Shown here: piece by piece, positions 26,348-34,132 of the stretch
How positions within the stretch are numbered: position 1 is the first letter of the stretch
Layout of the letters: each line of letters starts with the position of its first letter
Notes under the pieces: model-generated
Databases searched by the model: none
Told to the model about the DNA's origin: nothing
What the model saw: only the letters and a program-made list of their open reading frames with translations
Assembly (NCBI GenBank): GCA_021324445.1
Contig: JAJPJC010000122.1
Coordinates: 1-64,000, forward strand
Source: Isosphaeraceae bacterium
GTDB taxonomy: Bacteria; Planctomycetota; Planctomycetia; Isosphaerales; Isosphaeraceae
DNA length: 64,000 nt
Direction: 5' to 3'
Position numbers and translations under genes: made by a program

Positions 26348-26406
26348 GTCAGGCTGTCCAGCCTGACAGCCCGACAGGCTGGGAAGGTCAGGCTGGACAG
26401 CCTGAC
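26348..26406. repeat. CAGGCT palindrome pair
   Basis: Two 20-bp palindromes, GTCAGGCTGTCCAGCCTGAC (26348-26367) and GTCAGGCTGGACAGCCTGAC (26387-26406), are perfect reverse complements of each other. The loop GTCC in the first appears as GGAC in the second. A half copy (ACAGGCTGGGAAGGTC) lies between. It follows the terminator and precedes the lysine-rich gene. Confidence 0.85.
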
Positions 26407-26672
26407 CTTCGGGAGGGCGCGGGCCCACGGCCGGTTCGTCCCTGCCACGCCCTCCAACCGATCTCGTCGCTAGGACCGGAGGAATCGACACGTCCATCGA
26501 GCCTGACTCGATTCCATGAGAATTTGACGCAAAATCAAATTTCTTCAAAATCTCTCTTGAAGCTCGCGAAGCATGATGGCATCCTAAGAGACGTCGTTCT
26601 TCTTGCGGAGAGAGACGACAGGTTCATTTCGGTTTTCGGCCATTCGGACCACGTTCACGAGGAGGATTGACC

Positions 26673-26795
26673 ATGGGCGACGCGCGTGACACCGCCAAGA
26701 AGAAGAAAGCCGACGAGAAGAAGTCCTCCAAGACCAGCAAGCCCGCCGCGAAGGCGCCGGCTGCCGAGGCGAAGGGTTCGGCGAAAAAGAAGTAA
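26673..26795 (+). CDS. 40-aa lysine/alanine-rich basic peptide
   Basis: A very short gene with one of the best ribosome-binding sites of the window: GAGGAGG at 26660-26666, seven bases before the ATG. It encodes 40 residues, 15 of them Lys. It starts MGDARDTAKKKKADEKKSSK and continues with alternating Lys, Ala and Pro to a final AKKK. The composition resembles the tails of histone-H1-like and HU-like proteins, so binding to nucleic acid is plausible but not shown. Extra evidence that it is translated is the stop directly after the basic run. It is monocistronic; the next gene is convergent. Confidence 0.6.
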   Translation: MGDARDTAKKKKADEKKSSKTSKPAAKAPAAEAKGSAKKK

Positions 26796-26943
26796 CCGAG
26801 TCCGAGCCGAGCTGGCTCTGCTGGACCCGGGGTCACGGTGCTCTTGCCAGGACCGCGCCCCCGGGTCCGGTTCGTTTGATGGACCATGTGGAACAGCCGC
26901 CCTCGGCTGCCGCAGTCCGGCTGAACGGGATCGGCAGCTTCTC

Positions 26944-28227
26944 TCAAGGACTCCGCGGATGGCGAGGGCCCGGCCGAGGGTCTTCGCCGGCCCGCAGCCG
27001 GGCCAGGGCGGCCTGGAGGCTCCGGGTCGTCAGGGCCGTGGTGAAGGGGTGCGACGGCACCGCATATTGCTCATCCGCGAGCTGGCAGGCGAGTCCGAAT
27101 GCCGAGCGAGCCAGCTCGGTCTTGCCCGACGACTGCCAGAGCCAGGCCATCCACATCAGCATTCGCCGGTACCGCTCCAGGTGGTGGATCAGGAGGTGTT
27201 CGAACAGGTAACGATAGGCGCCGGCATCCCGGCCGGGCTCGGCTGCCGACCGGCCTTCGCGGAGCTGGATCTCCCGGGCCAGCTCCCAGGTCAAGGCGGA
27301 GTCATCCTCCCAGCCAGGGCAGGCGTCGAGCACCTGGTCGGCCCATCGCGGCAGCTCTGCATCCGGAATGCTCAGGGTCTCGCAGCCGGGGAGGATCCCG
27401 GGCAAGGCCGGTGCCTGGAATCCGGGGCCGAGGGTCCCGTCGAGCCAGTCCCGAACGGCGCCGGGCATCCCCGGCCCGGACAGGCTCGAGCAGCCGCCGA
27501 GCAGGCCCAGGGCCAGCTCCGGCGCATCGGCGACCGCATCCGCACCGGCCTGGTGGACGAAATCCTCCACCAGGCGACCCGCCTCGATCGAGTCGGGCTC
27601 AACTTCGCCGACCACGTCCAGGATCCCCTGGATGACATCGCACCAGAAGGCCGCCGTCCGGCGCTGGCCCGCCTGGCTGATGGAGACCACCACGAAGCCG
27701 CGGCCCCGGCCGTCGCTGGGGGTGACCAGCGAGCGCACCAGCCGGATGCCCTGTCGCTCCAACGTCGAAGCCCGGGTCTCTCCGGGATCGAGCACGGCCG
27801 GCCACCCGGTCGAGGAGCGAATCGCGCCCAAGGGCACGGGGTCGGCCGGTGCTCCGGCGTGCGGTTCGGTGCTCGCGATCGACACGGCTGCGGGTTCGGC
27901 CAGGGCCAGGCGAGCCGCCGCCCGCAGAGTCGGGTCAGGCGCTGCGCTGAGAAGACGGAGTAAGGTCCCCACCCCGGGCTCCGCGCGTCGGTCCGACAAC
28001 TCGCCGATGATCGCCCGCCGCACTGCGGGCTCGACGGGAGCCAGGGCTTCCAGCGCCATCCAGCATTCGCCCGGGTCGCGCGCCAGGGGAACGAGGATCT
28101 CGTCCAGCCAGCCGGCCTCGCTGGCGCCGGCAGGGCTGTCCTCATCATCAGGTCCGAGCAGATCCTCGCCAGGAGCGAGACCGTCCGCCAGGGGATCCGG
28201 CCATTCGGGATCGGGCAGGCTCATCAC
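26944..28227 (-). CDS. HEAT-repeat-like protein, unknown function
   Basis: A 427-residue cytoplasmic protein without signal peptide or membrane span. Residues 40-110 look like HEAT repeats (WMALEALAPVEPAVRRAIIGEL, seen as WMALEALAPVEP and AVRRAIIGELSDRR). The middle contains a strand-rich domain (RGFVVVSISQAGQRRTAAFW) and the C-terminal third is helical (LFEHLLIHHLERYRRMLMWM). I do not recognise the central domain. It is third in a leftward series after the helicase and the secreted propeller protein; the gap to the latter is 30 bases. ATG codons at 28227 and 28224 are both possible starts after AGGAAGGA. Confidence 0.7.
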   Translation of the reverse strand: MMSLPDPEWPDPLADGLAPGEDLLGPDDEDSPAGASEAGWLDEILVPLARDPGECWMALEALAPVEPAVRRAIIGELSDRRAEPGVGTLLRLLSAAPDPTLRAAARLALAEPAAVSIASTEPHAGAPADPVPLGAIRSSTGWPAVLDPGETRASTLERQGIRLVRSLVTPSDGRGRGFVVVSISQAGQRRTAAFWCDVIQGILDVVGEVEPDSIEAGRLVEDFVHQAGADAVADAPELALGLLGGCSSLSGPGMPGAVRDWLDGTLGPGFQAPALPGILPGCETLSIPDAELPRWADQVLDACPGWEDDSALTWELAREIQLREGRSAAEPGRDAGAYRYLFEHLLIHHLERYRRMLMWMAWLWQSSGKTELARSAFGLACQLADEQYAVPSHPFTTALTTRSLQAALARLRAGEDPRPGPRHPRSP

Positions 28228-28257
28228 GGTCCTTCCTGATGAGCGGTCGCGGGGAAT

Positions 28258-30234
28258 TCACCAGAGCCGTAGTCGCGCCGGGTTGCGCCACACGCGTCCC
28301 AGCACCTTGACGTTGCGGGCATCGCCGCTGGGCCGTCGGACCGAATAGATGCGCCGCTCGCTGGTCCCCTCCTGGTATTCGTAAAGGGGGACCGTGGCCG
28401 CGCCCAGTTCCGGCCCCTTGGCGGGCAGGACGTAGAACAACGGTCGGGGAGCCGGTCTCTCCTCCGACGAGGCGCCGTTGCCGACGCGCAAGGTTTGTCC
28501 GCCCCGGGGATCCGGCCGCTCATAGACTGGCAAGGTCGCGATCCCCGCCCGGTCGGGCGCGAAGAAGGCCACGTGGCGCGGCCCTGCTTCGATCGGCGGC
28601 GGCGGACCGGCCTTGGGGGAGAGACGCACGCCCCCACCCTCCGAGGATACCTCGTAGATGGCCACCGGCAGGGCCAGCCGCCGATCGGACAGATCGAGCC
28701 GGTACATCACCTGGTTGTAGTCGTAACGGGGGGTCGGATCGGTGTTGCCTGAGAAGGTCGCCGTATAGGTGCCCTCGAAGTAGATGATTCGCCCGTTCTC
28801 CTTGTCGAACATCGGGTGCTGCTTGGGATTGTAGAAGCTGTATTTCTCGTGGCTGACGATCTTCCGCGCGAAGACCCACGGGCCCAGCGGCGTATCCGCC
28901 TCGGCGAACCAGACCTCGCCCAGGAACGACGTGCTGCCAAAGGATTCGACGGCGATCATCACCCATCGGCCGCGGTAGGCGTTCCAGTAGACGGAGCCTC
29001 CGTGGGCCAGCACAGTCTTGCCGGTCTCAATATCGCGGAGGTTCAGCAGGGCCTCTTCCGGCTTCATGCGGCCGGCGGTGATCAGCTTGTTTTGCTCATC
29101 CTGGGGCAGGACCTGCGTGTGGTGCTTCCATCCGTACCGCACCGCTGGGCCGGACCCGCGGTCGAGCTGCTGCTGGCCGCGCGTCGTCCCACGCTTGAGG
29201 CACGTATACGACTCGAACGCGGCGGGGTCCGCGAGCCGATCGGGATCGGCCGGGACCCGGATCAAGGGATAAGGGTTGGCATAGTAGACATACTCCACGC
29301 CCTTGTCCCGGTAGAGGAATGGGTGGCCGCTGGGATAGTCGCCCGGATAGGCCGGCGGGGCGGGGAACTGGGCGACCTTCTCGAACCGTCGCGTCTCGGG
29401 GCGGAATTCGACGAGTCCGTGCTGATACACTTGCAGCAGGTTGCGGACCTTCACGTAGGAGGCGAACATCCGCGGTTTGCCGTCGCGGTCGTGGAGCACG
29501 ACCAGTCCCGAGATCCAGGTGGGGCCTTCGCCGGGCAGTGGCGCCGTCGGCCGCGCGAATCCCTGCTCGTCGAGGAAATAGTTCAGGTTGACCCCGACGT
29601 CCGGGTCCAGGCCCCCCCGACCGGGCAGCTCCGAGGTCGCGCCCGGCACGTGGAAATTGCCCAGGGGATAGTCCGGGCGGTTGGTGTCACCCCAGAACCA
29701 GTAGATCTTCCCCTGGTACTCGACATTGACCACGCTATCCTGGCCGAAGACCCGGCCGTTGAGCAGGGGCTCGCGGATCGGGATCGGATCGCCGGTCAGG
29801 GTGCTATCGCGATAGATCCCGGCGCCGGTCACCCGATAGAGCCGCTGCGCGAGGTTGCGCCGATGGATCGCGATCCGGGCCGATCCGCCCTCGGTGACCT
29901 CCAGCGCCCGGCCGCGGTAGCCGAAGTTATCCTTGGCCGCCTCGTACCCGTGGCTGCTGATGGAGAAAAAGACCTTGCGATTAAACAGCCCCGGCTCGTC
30001 GAAGGCGACGATGCCGTTGCTGTCGGTGACATAACGGACCTGGTTGACCATCTTGAGTTCCACCAGGGGTACGCCGCGCCCGGTCTGCTCATCGACGACC
30101 TGGATACGGAAGACACGGGGCCGCGGCGGCGGTTGGGCCCGTTCGGCAGGCCGCCGGGGCTCGTCGGCCAGGCTGCCCGCTGCCAGGTTCGCCAGGATCC
30201 CGAGGATCAAAGGCCAGTCACGACCGGCCGGCAT
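28258..30234 (-). CDS. Secreted beta-propeller protein, GH43-like fold
   Basis: A 658-residue exported protein. A signal peptide covers residues 1-24 (WPLILGILANLAAGSLA). A carboxypeptidase-regulatory-like beta domain follows (FRIQVVDEQTGRGVPLVELK). The rest has repeated blade-like blocks such as GKIYWFWGDTNRPDYPLGNF, WISGLVVLHDRDGKPRMFAS and HGGSVYWNAYRGRWVMIAVE, and resembles five-bladed glycosidase folds (GH43/DUF4185 type). Whether it hydrolyses sugar is unknown. I start at 30234 because AGGAGG ends directly before the ATG at 30240, leaving no spacing, but gives six bases before this one. Confidence 0.75.
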   Translation of the reverse strand: MPAGRDWPLILGILANLAAGSLADEPRRPAERAQPPPRPRVFRIQVVDEQTGRGVPLVELKMVNQVRYVTDSNGIVAFDEPGLFNRKVFFSISSHGYEAAKDNFGYRGRALEVTEGGSARIAIHRRNLAQRLYRVTGAGIYRDSTLTGDPIPIREPLLNGRVFGQDSVVNVEYQGKIYWFWGDTNRPDYPLGNFHVPGATSELPGRGGLDPDVGVNLNYFLDEQGFARPTAPLPGEGPTWISGLVVLHDRDGKPRMFASYVKVRNLLQVYQHGLVEFRPETRRFEKVAQFPAPPAYPGDYPSGHPFLYRDKGVEYVYYANPYPLIRVPADPDRLADPAAFESYTCLKRGTTRGQQQLDRGSGPAVRYGWKHHTQVLPQDEQNKLITAGRMKPEEALLNLRDIETGKTVLAHGGSVYWNAYRGRWVMIAVESFGSTSFLGEVWFAEADTPLGPWVFARKIVSHEKYSFYNPKQHPMFDKENGRIIYFEGTYTATFSGNTDPTPRYDYNQVMYRLDLSDRRLALPVAIYEVSSEGGGVRLSPKAGPPPPIEAGPRHVAFFAPDRAGIATLPVYERPDPRGGQTLRVGNGASSEERPAPRPLFYVLPAKGPELGAATVPLYEYQEGTSERRIYSVRRPSGDARNVKVLGRVWRNPARLRLW

Positions 30235-30286
30235 GGACATCCTCCTGTTGGGTCGCTCCCGCCTGCGGGGCGATGATCGCCGAGGA

Positions 30287-32320
30287 TCAACGCCGACGCC
30301 GGCCTGGGAAGCTCGACCACGGATCGAACCGGCTCTCCACCTCGATTTCGCCGCGCTCGAAGAGCGACTCGTCGAGCTCGTTGAGGAACCGGCTCGGCGT
30401 GGTGAAGACGGTCGGGCCCCGGGCGCCCCGGGGGATGGAGAGCGGGTAGGTCAACGTCAGCTCGTTCATGGCGCGGGTGATGGCGACGTAGAAGATCCGC
30501 CGCTCCTCCTCCTCGCCCCCGGGCTCGTCGAGCGCCCTGCGGTTTGGGAAGCCCTCCTCGATCAGCCGGGGCACCAGCACGTGCGACCACTCCAGCCCCT
30601 TTGCCTGGTGCACGGTACTCAGCACGACCAGCTCGCTGGTTTCCTCGCCGGCCACGGAGTCCATCCCGTAGACGTCGCCGGCCAGGATCAAGTCGGCGAT
30701 GAGCCGTTCCAGGCTGTCGTACTGGGCGGCCAGGAGCGCGAATTGTTCCAGGTCGGCGATCCGGTTCTCGGGGCGTTCGTACTTGAGCCGGACCGTGTTG
30801 GGATAGCCGCCCTTGAGGACTGCCCCGATCGCCGCGGCCGGGTTGCGCTCCGGATCGGTGGCGCGGAGCCGGCGCAGATCGCTGACGAACCCGGCGAAGG
30901 GCCCCTTGCTCTTGGCCGGCAGCAGGCCCATGACCGCGGCCGACTCCACAGCCTCCAGCGGTCGCTCGCCCCGCGCCAGGTGCTGGAAGATCGCCCCGGC
31001 CTTGGCCGGTCCCACCCCGGGCAGGAGCAACAGCAGCCGGCGCCATGAAGCTTCCTCGCGCGGGTTGACCACGATCCGGAGGTAGGCCAGCACGTCCTTG
31101 ATATGCGCCTGCTCGAAAAAGCGGAGCCCGCTCCGCACGGTGTAGGGAATGCCCCGGGCCAGGAGCTCGCCCTGAAGCAGGATGCTATCATGATGGTTGC
31201 GATAGAGCACCGCCACCTGGCCGAGCGAAAGTCCCTTCTCGCGGTCCTCGAGGATCGACTGGCAAATCAGCGCGGCTTCCTCGTAGGCATCCTGGGTGAC
31301 GACCACCAGGGGGAGCATGCCATCGGGCCGCGCCGAGACCAGCTCCTTGGGGAAACCGGTGGCATTGTGCGCGATGGAGGCGCGGGTAAACGCGACAATC
31401 TGGGGAGTCGAGCGGTAATTGACCTCGAGCTGGAAGATCTTCGCCCCGGGATGTCGCTCGGAAAAGCGGAGGATATTATCGTAGTTGGCCCCACGGAAGC
31501 GATAGATCGACTGGGCATCGTCGCCGACAGCCGTGAGGTTGCCGGCGCCGGCGGCCGCGACCGTCTCGACCACCTCGACCTGGACCGCGTTGGTATCTTG
31601 CATCTCATCGATCAGGATGTGACGGAACAGGGACCCCTGGGCGTCGCGCTGCTCGGGGAACTCGCGGAGCAACCGGCCCCACTGGATTAGCAGATCGTCG
31701 TAGTCCATGCAATTGGATGCACGCTTCCGCTGCGCATAGGCCCCGGCGACGGCCTCGAGCTGCGACTGCCACTGGGCGAGCTCGGGATCGCGCCGGGCGA
31801 CGACTTCGGCGAGCGGCCGGTTGACGTTGGCGCTGAAGCTGATGAGGTGTTGGACGGCGGCCGGTTTGGGGGCCAGCTTCCCGGTGCCGGTCAGCCCGGC
31901 GTCATCCATGGCCAGGCGGATCAGGTCGAGCTGGTCCTCGCTGTCGAGGATGGTGAAGTTGGGCTGGTAGCCCAGGAGGGTCGCGGTGCGGCGGAGCAGG
32001 CGATTGCCGATGTGGTGGAACGTGCCGGCCCAGACCTGGCTCGCCTGGGCCCCGATCAAGGATTCGAGCCGACGGACCATCTCCCGGGCGGCGCGGCGGG
32101 TGAAGGTCACGAGCATGATCGAGCCGGCGGGGACGCCCGTGGCGATCAGGTAGGCCACGCGGAAGGTGATGACCCGGGTCTTCCCCGAGCCCGGACCGGC
32201 CAGGATCAGGTTGTAGCCGTCGGGCGCGGTCACCGCGGCGTGCTGCGAGGCGTTCAGCTCGCGCTGGAACTCCTCGCTCAGCCGGGCGGTCAGGGGCGAC
32301 TTCAGGCGAATCTTGCGCAT
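30287..32320 (-). CDS. UvrD/Rep-family ATP-dependent DNA helicase
   Basis: A 677-residue superfamily 1A helicase that unwinds DNA 3-prime to 5-prime. Motif I is LAGPGSGKTRV, motif Ia VTFTRRAAREM, motif II LIDEMQDTNAVQ (DEMQ instead of DEYQ), motif III GDDAQSIYRFRGA, motif IV NYRSTPQIV, motif V VHQAKGLEWSHV and motif VI YVAITRAMNELTL. The start at 32320 (MRKIRLKSPL) gives the usual short lead before the Q-motif (LNASQHAAV). A frame open to 32401 is less likely. Role in repair or replication restart follows from the family. It leads the leftward transcript with the propeller and HEAT genes. Confidence 0.92.
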   Translation of the reverse strand: MRKIRLKSPLTARLSEEFQRELNASQHAAVTAPDGYNLILAGPGSGKTRVITFRVAYLIATGVPAGSIMLVTFTRRAAREMVRRLESLIGAQASQVWAGTFHHIGNRLLRRTATLLGYQPNFTILDSEDQLDLIRLAMDDAGLTGTGKLAPKPAAVQHLISFSANVNRPLAEVVARRDPELAQWQSQLEAVAGAYAQRKRASNCMDYDDLLIQWGRLLREFPEQRDAQGSLFRHILIDEMQDTNAVQVEVVETVAAAGAGNLTAVGDDAQSIYRFRGANYDNILRFSERHPGAKIFQLEVNYRSTPQIVAFTRASIAHNATGFPKELVSARPDGMLPLVVVTQDAYEEAALICQSILEDREKGLSLGQVAVLYRNHHDSILLQGELLARGIPYTVRSGLRFFEQAHIKDVLAYLRIVVNPREEASWRRLLLLLPGVGPAKAGAIFQHLARGERPLEAVESAAVMGLLPAKSKGPFAGFVSDLRRLRATDPERNPAAAIGAVLKGGYPNTVRLKYERPENRIADLEQFALLAAQYDSLERLIADLILAGDVYGMDSVAGEETSELVVLSTVHQAKGLEWSHVLVPRLIEEGFPNRRALDEPGGEEEERRIFYVAITRAMNELTLTYPLSIPRGARGPTVFTTPSRFLNELDESLFERGEIEVESRFDPWSSFPGRRRR

Positions 32321-32455
32321 GCCGGCGCTCGGATGCGGGGAACCTGGCCCGGACGTTCCGTGTCCGGAGGAAAACGGTATTATACCAGGGTGGTTCCGCA
32401 ATTGCCGACCGCGACTTCATGTTCGTCACGAACCCCGCGCCGAGGAGCCGAGGAC

Positions 32456-32905
32456 ATGGCCAAGAAAGCCAAGAAGCCAGCCAAGGAGTGGGTCGGTTAC
32501 CGCTACTGGTCGCCGAACATCCCCATGTCGGCCATTCGCCGCTACGTCCGGCAGATCGCCGAGAAGTTCCAGCCGGACAAGATCATCCTCTTCGGCTCGT
32601 ACGCCTATGGTCAGCCCCACGAATGGAGCGACGTCGATATCCTCGTCGTGATGCCGGCGCGCAACCAGATCGATCAGGCCCTACGCATCGACTTGGCCAT
32701 CGATGAGCCGTTCCCGGTGGACCTGATCGTCCGAACGCCCAAACGGCTTCAGCGCGACTGGGAGGACGGAGACTGGTTCCTGAGGGAAGTCCTGGCGAAG
32801 GGCAAGGTTCTTTATGAAAAGGCTGACCGCGCAGTGGGTACGAAAGGCCGAAGACGATCTGCGCCTCGGCAGAGCAGCGGAAACGCTGCAACCCCCAGTT
32901 CATGA
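32456..32905 (+). CDS. MNT-type nucleotidyltransferase (MntA-like)
   Basis: A 149-residue minimal nucleotidyltransferase. The active-site motif is GSYAYGQPHEWSDVDILV, with Gly47-Ser48 and the metal aspartates Asp59 and Asp61. A third carboxylate is in FPVDLIVRTP. In known MNT/HEPN pairs the MNT protein AMPylates or otherwise neutralises the HEPN toxin. The domain proper ends near AKGKVLYEKA; the last 28 residues (Arg/Ser-rich) are read out of frame over the start of the HEPN gene, giving an overlap of 92 bp. GAGG lies before the ATG. Confidence 0.82.
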   Translation: MAKKAKKPAKEWVGYRYWSPNIPMSAIRRYVRQIAEKFQPDKIILFGSYAYGQPHEWSDVDILVVMPARNQIDQALRIDLAIDEPFPVDLIVRTPKRLQRDWEDGDWFLREVLAKGKVLYEKADRAVGTKGRRRSAPRQSSGNAATPSS

Positions 32906-33197
32906 CCAGACTTGCTTCCACTGCCAGCAGTCAGCAGAGAAGTATCTCGAGGCACTCCTTCAGGATTGGGGCCTCGTGCCGCCGCGCACTCACAGCCTCA
33001 TCCTAATGCTGGATCTGCTTCGGGCCCGCGATCCCACGCTCAGGGCTCTGCGACGCAAGCTCAAGCCGCTGGCTCGCTACGCGGTCGATATTCGTTATCC
33101 CGGCATGAGAGCGTCGAGGAGACAAGCCCTGGCGGCCCTCCGCCACGCAGAGGAGGTCCGGCGCGCGATCCGCGCCCAGCTCGGTTTGCCGGTGTGA
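32814..33197 (+). CDS. HEPN-domain protein
   Basis: A 127-residue helical HEPN protein. Landmarks are KAEDDLRLGRAAE, then FHCQQSAEKYLEALLQDWG and PRTHSLILMLDLL, with YAVDIRYPG later. The ribonuclease motif R-x4-6-H found in HepT toxins is not visible, so this may belong to the HEPN branch lacking clear nuclease residues. Paired with the MNT protein it forms a type VII toxin-antitoxin-like or related module. The ATG at 32814 is the best start because it leads directly into the conserved first helix, despite the large overlap with the MNT frame. Confidence 0.8.
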   Translation: MKRLTAQWVRKAEDDLRLGRAAETLQPPVHDQTCFHCQQSAEKYLEALLQDWGLVPPRTHSLILMLDLLRARDPTLRALRRKLKPLARYAVDIRYPGMRASRRQALAALRHAEEVRRAIRAQLGLPV

Positions 33198-33224
33198 TGG
33201 CAGGGTGCCTGCTGAATACTGGCG

Positions 33225-33253
33225 TTCGGCTTTCGACGGGAAGTCGGTATGAT
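33225..33253 (+). promoter_or_regulatory. Possible sigma-70 promoter for thyX
   Basis: TTCGGC (33225-33230) and TATGAT (33248-33253) are separated by 17 bases. The -10 box is good and the -35 box weak. It is placed about 50 bases before the thyX start. Confidence 0.35.
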
Positions 33254-33305
33254 GCAGTTCCCGGGGAGGGGACCTGCGAAAAAACAGGACTCTGGAGAAT
33301 TTGCC

Positions 33306-34109
33306 ATGGCTGGCGTCGAACCTCGACCCGCGCTGAAGATCATCCACGAGCCGAAGGTCTATCTCCTCGGCCGACAGGTCGTCGACGAGGAGGCCCTCGA
33401 GGCGTTTCTGGCCGACCACAACGTCAGCCATTGGACGACCGATACCGAAGTCGCCGCTGAGAAACTGATCGAGACGGCGGGCCGTTTGTGTTATATGAGT
33501 TTTGCCAAACCTCGGCCTGGCGGCAACCAAGCCTACATCCACCATCTCCTCGAAGTCGGTCACGGCTCGGTACTCGAACATACTGTCTTCAACCTGCTGT
33601 TCACGGGCGTCAGCCGCAGTTTAACCCATGAACTGGTTCGCCACAGGGCCGGATGGAGTTTTTCTCAGCTCAGTCAAAGGTTTGTTGATGAGTCCGAATG
33701 TGACTTCGTCGAGCCGGAGGTGATCGCCGAGGATCCCGAGCTGCACCGGATCTGGCTGGAGGCGATCCAGGCCAGCCAGGCCGCATATCGCGAGCTGGCC
33801 GACCGGCTGGCCGAGAAATTCAAGGGCCTCAGCGACCGGACTCTTCGACGCAAGAAGGCGCGCGAGGCGGCGCGGAGCGTCCTGCCCAACGCCACCGAGA
33901 CCAAGATCTTCGTCACGGCCAACGCCCGCGCCCTGCGCCACTTCATCGAGATGCGCGGCGACGCGGCGGCCGACGTCGAGATCCGCCGCCTCGCCATCGC
34001 CGTGTTCCAGCTCCTCCAGCACGAAGCCCCCAACCTCTTCGGCGATTACTCGCTCATCGACCTCCCCGAAGGCGGCCAGGCCGTCACCACGCCCCATCGC
34101 AAGGTCTGA
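33306..34109 (+). CDS. thyX: FAD-dependent thymidylate synthase
   Basis: A 267-residue ThyX. It makes dTMP from dUMP using methylene-tetrahydrofolate, with FAD and NADPH. The diagnostic motif is RHRAGWSFSQLSQRF. It has eight residues between RHR and the conserved Ser instead of the common seven, as I recall for a subset of ThyX proteins. GHGSVLEHTVFNLLFTGVSR and ETKIFVTANARALRHFIEMR (FAD and dUMP contacts) are also present. The ATG at 33306 follows GGAG by eight bases. Its dependence on folate makes it a functional relative of the pabBC genes, though far from them. It is convergent with the cytochrome gene, 23 bases away. Confidence 0.93.
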   Translation: MAGVEPRPALKIIHEPKVYLLGRQVVDEEALEAFLADHNVSHWTTDTEVAAEKLIETAGRLCYMSFAKPRPGGNQAYIHHLLEVGHGSVLEHTVFNLLFTGVSRSLTHELVRHRAGWSFSQLSQRFVDESECDFVEPEVIAEDPELHRIWLEAIQASQAAYRELADRLAEKFKGLSDRTLRRKKAREAARSVLPNATETKIFVTANARALRHFIEMRGDAAADVEIRRLAIAVFQLLQHEAPNLFGDYSLIDLPEGGQAVTTPHRKV

Positions 34110-34132
34110 GCGATCGCAGCCACGCAACACGA

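Larger units (their letters stand above)
26177..26672. other. Intergenic region with terminator and repeat element
   Basis: This gap contains the terminator at 26292-26330 and the CAGGCT palindrome pair at 26348-26406, both listed separately. Bases 26510-26600 are AT-richer than the surroundings and could hold the promoter of the small lysine-rich gene. No further gene is supported. Confidence 0.5.

Noticed and set aside
33306-34109. ThyX motif with eight instead of seven residues between RHR and Ser as a possible defect
   Set aside because: The rest of the motif (SQLSQR) is intact and I recall this spacing in a known subset of ThyX proteins, so it is probably functional.
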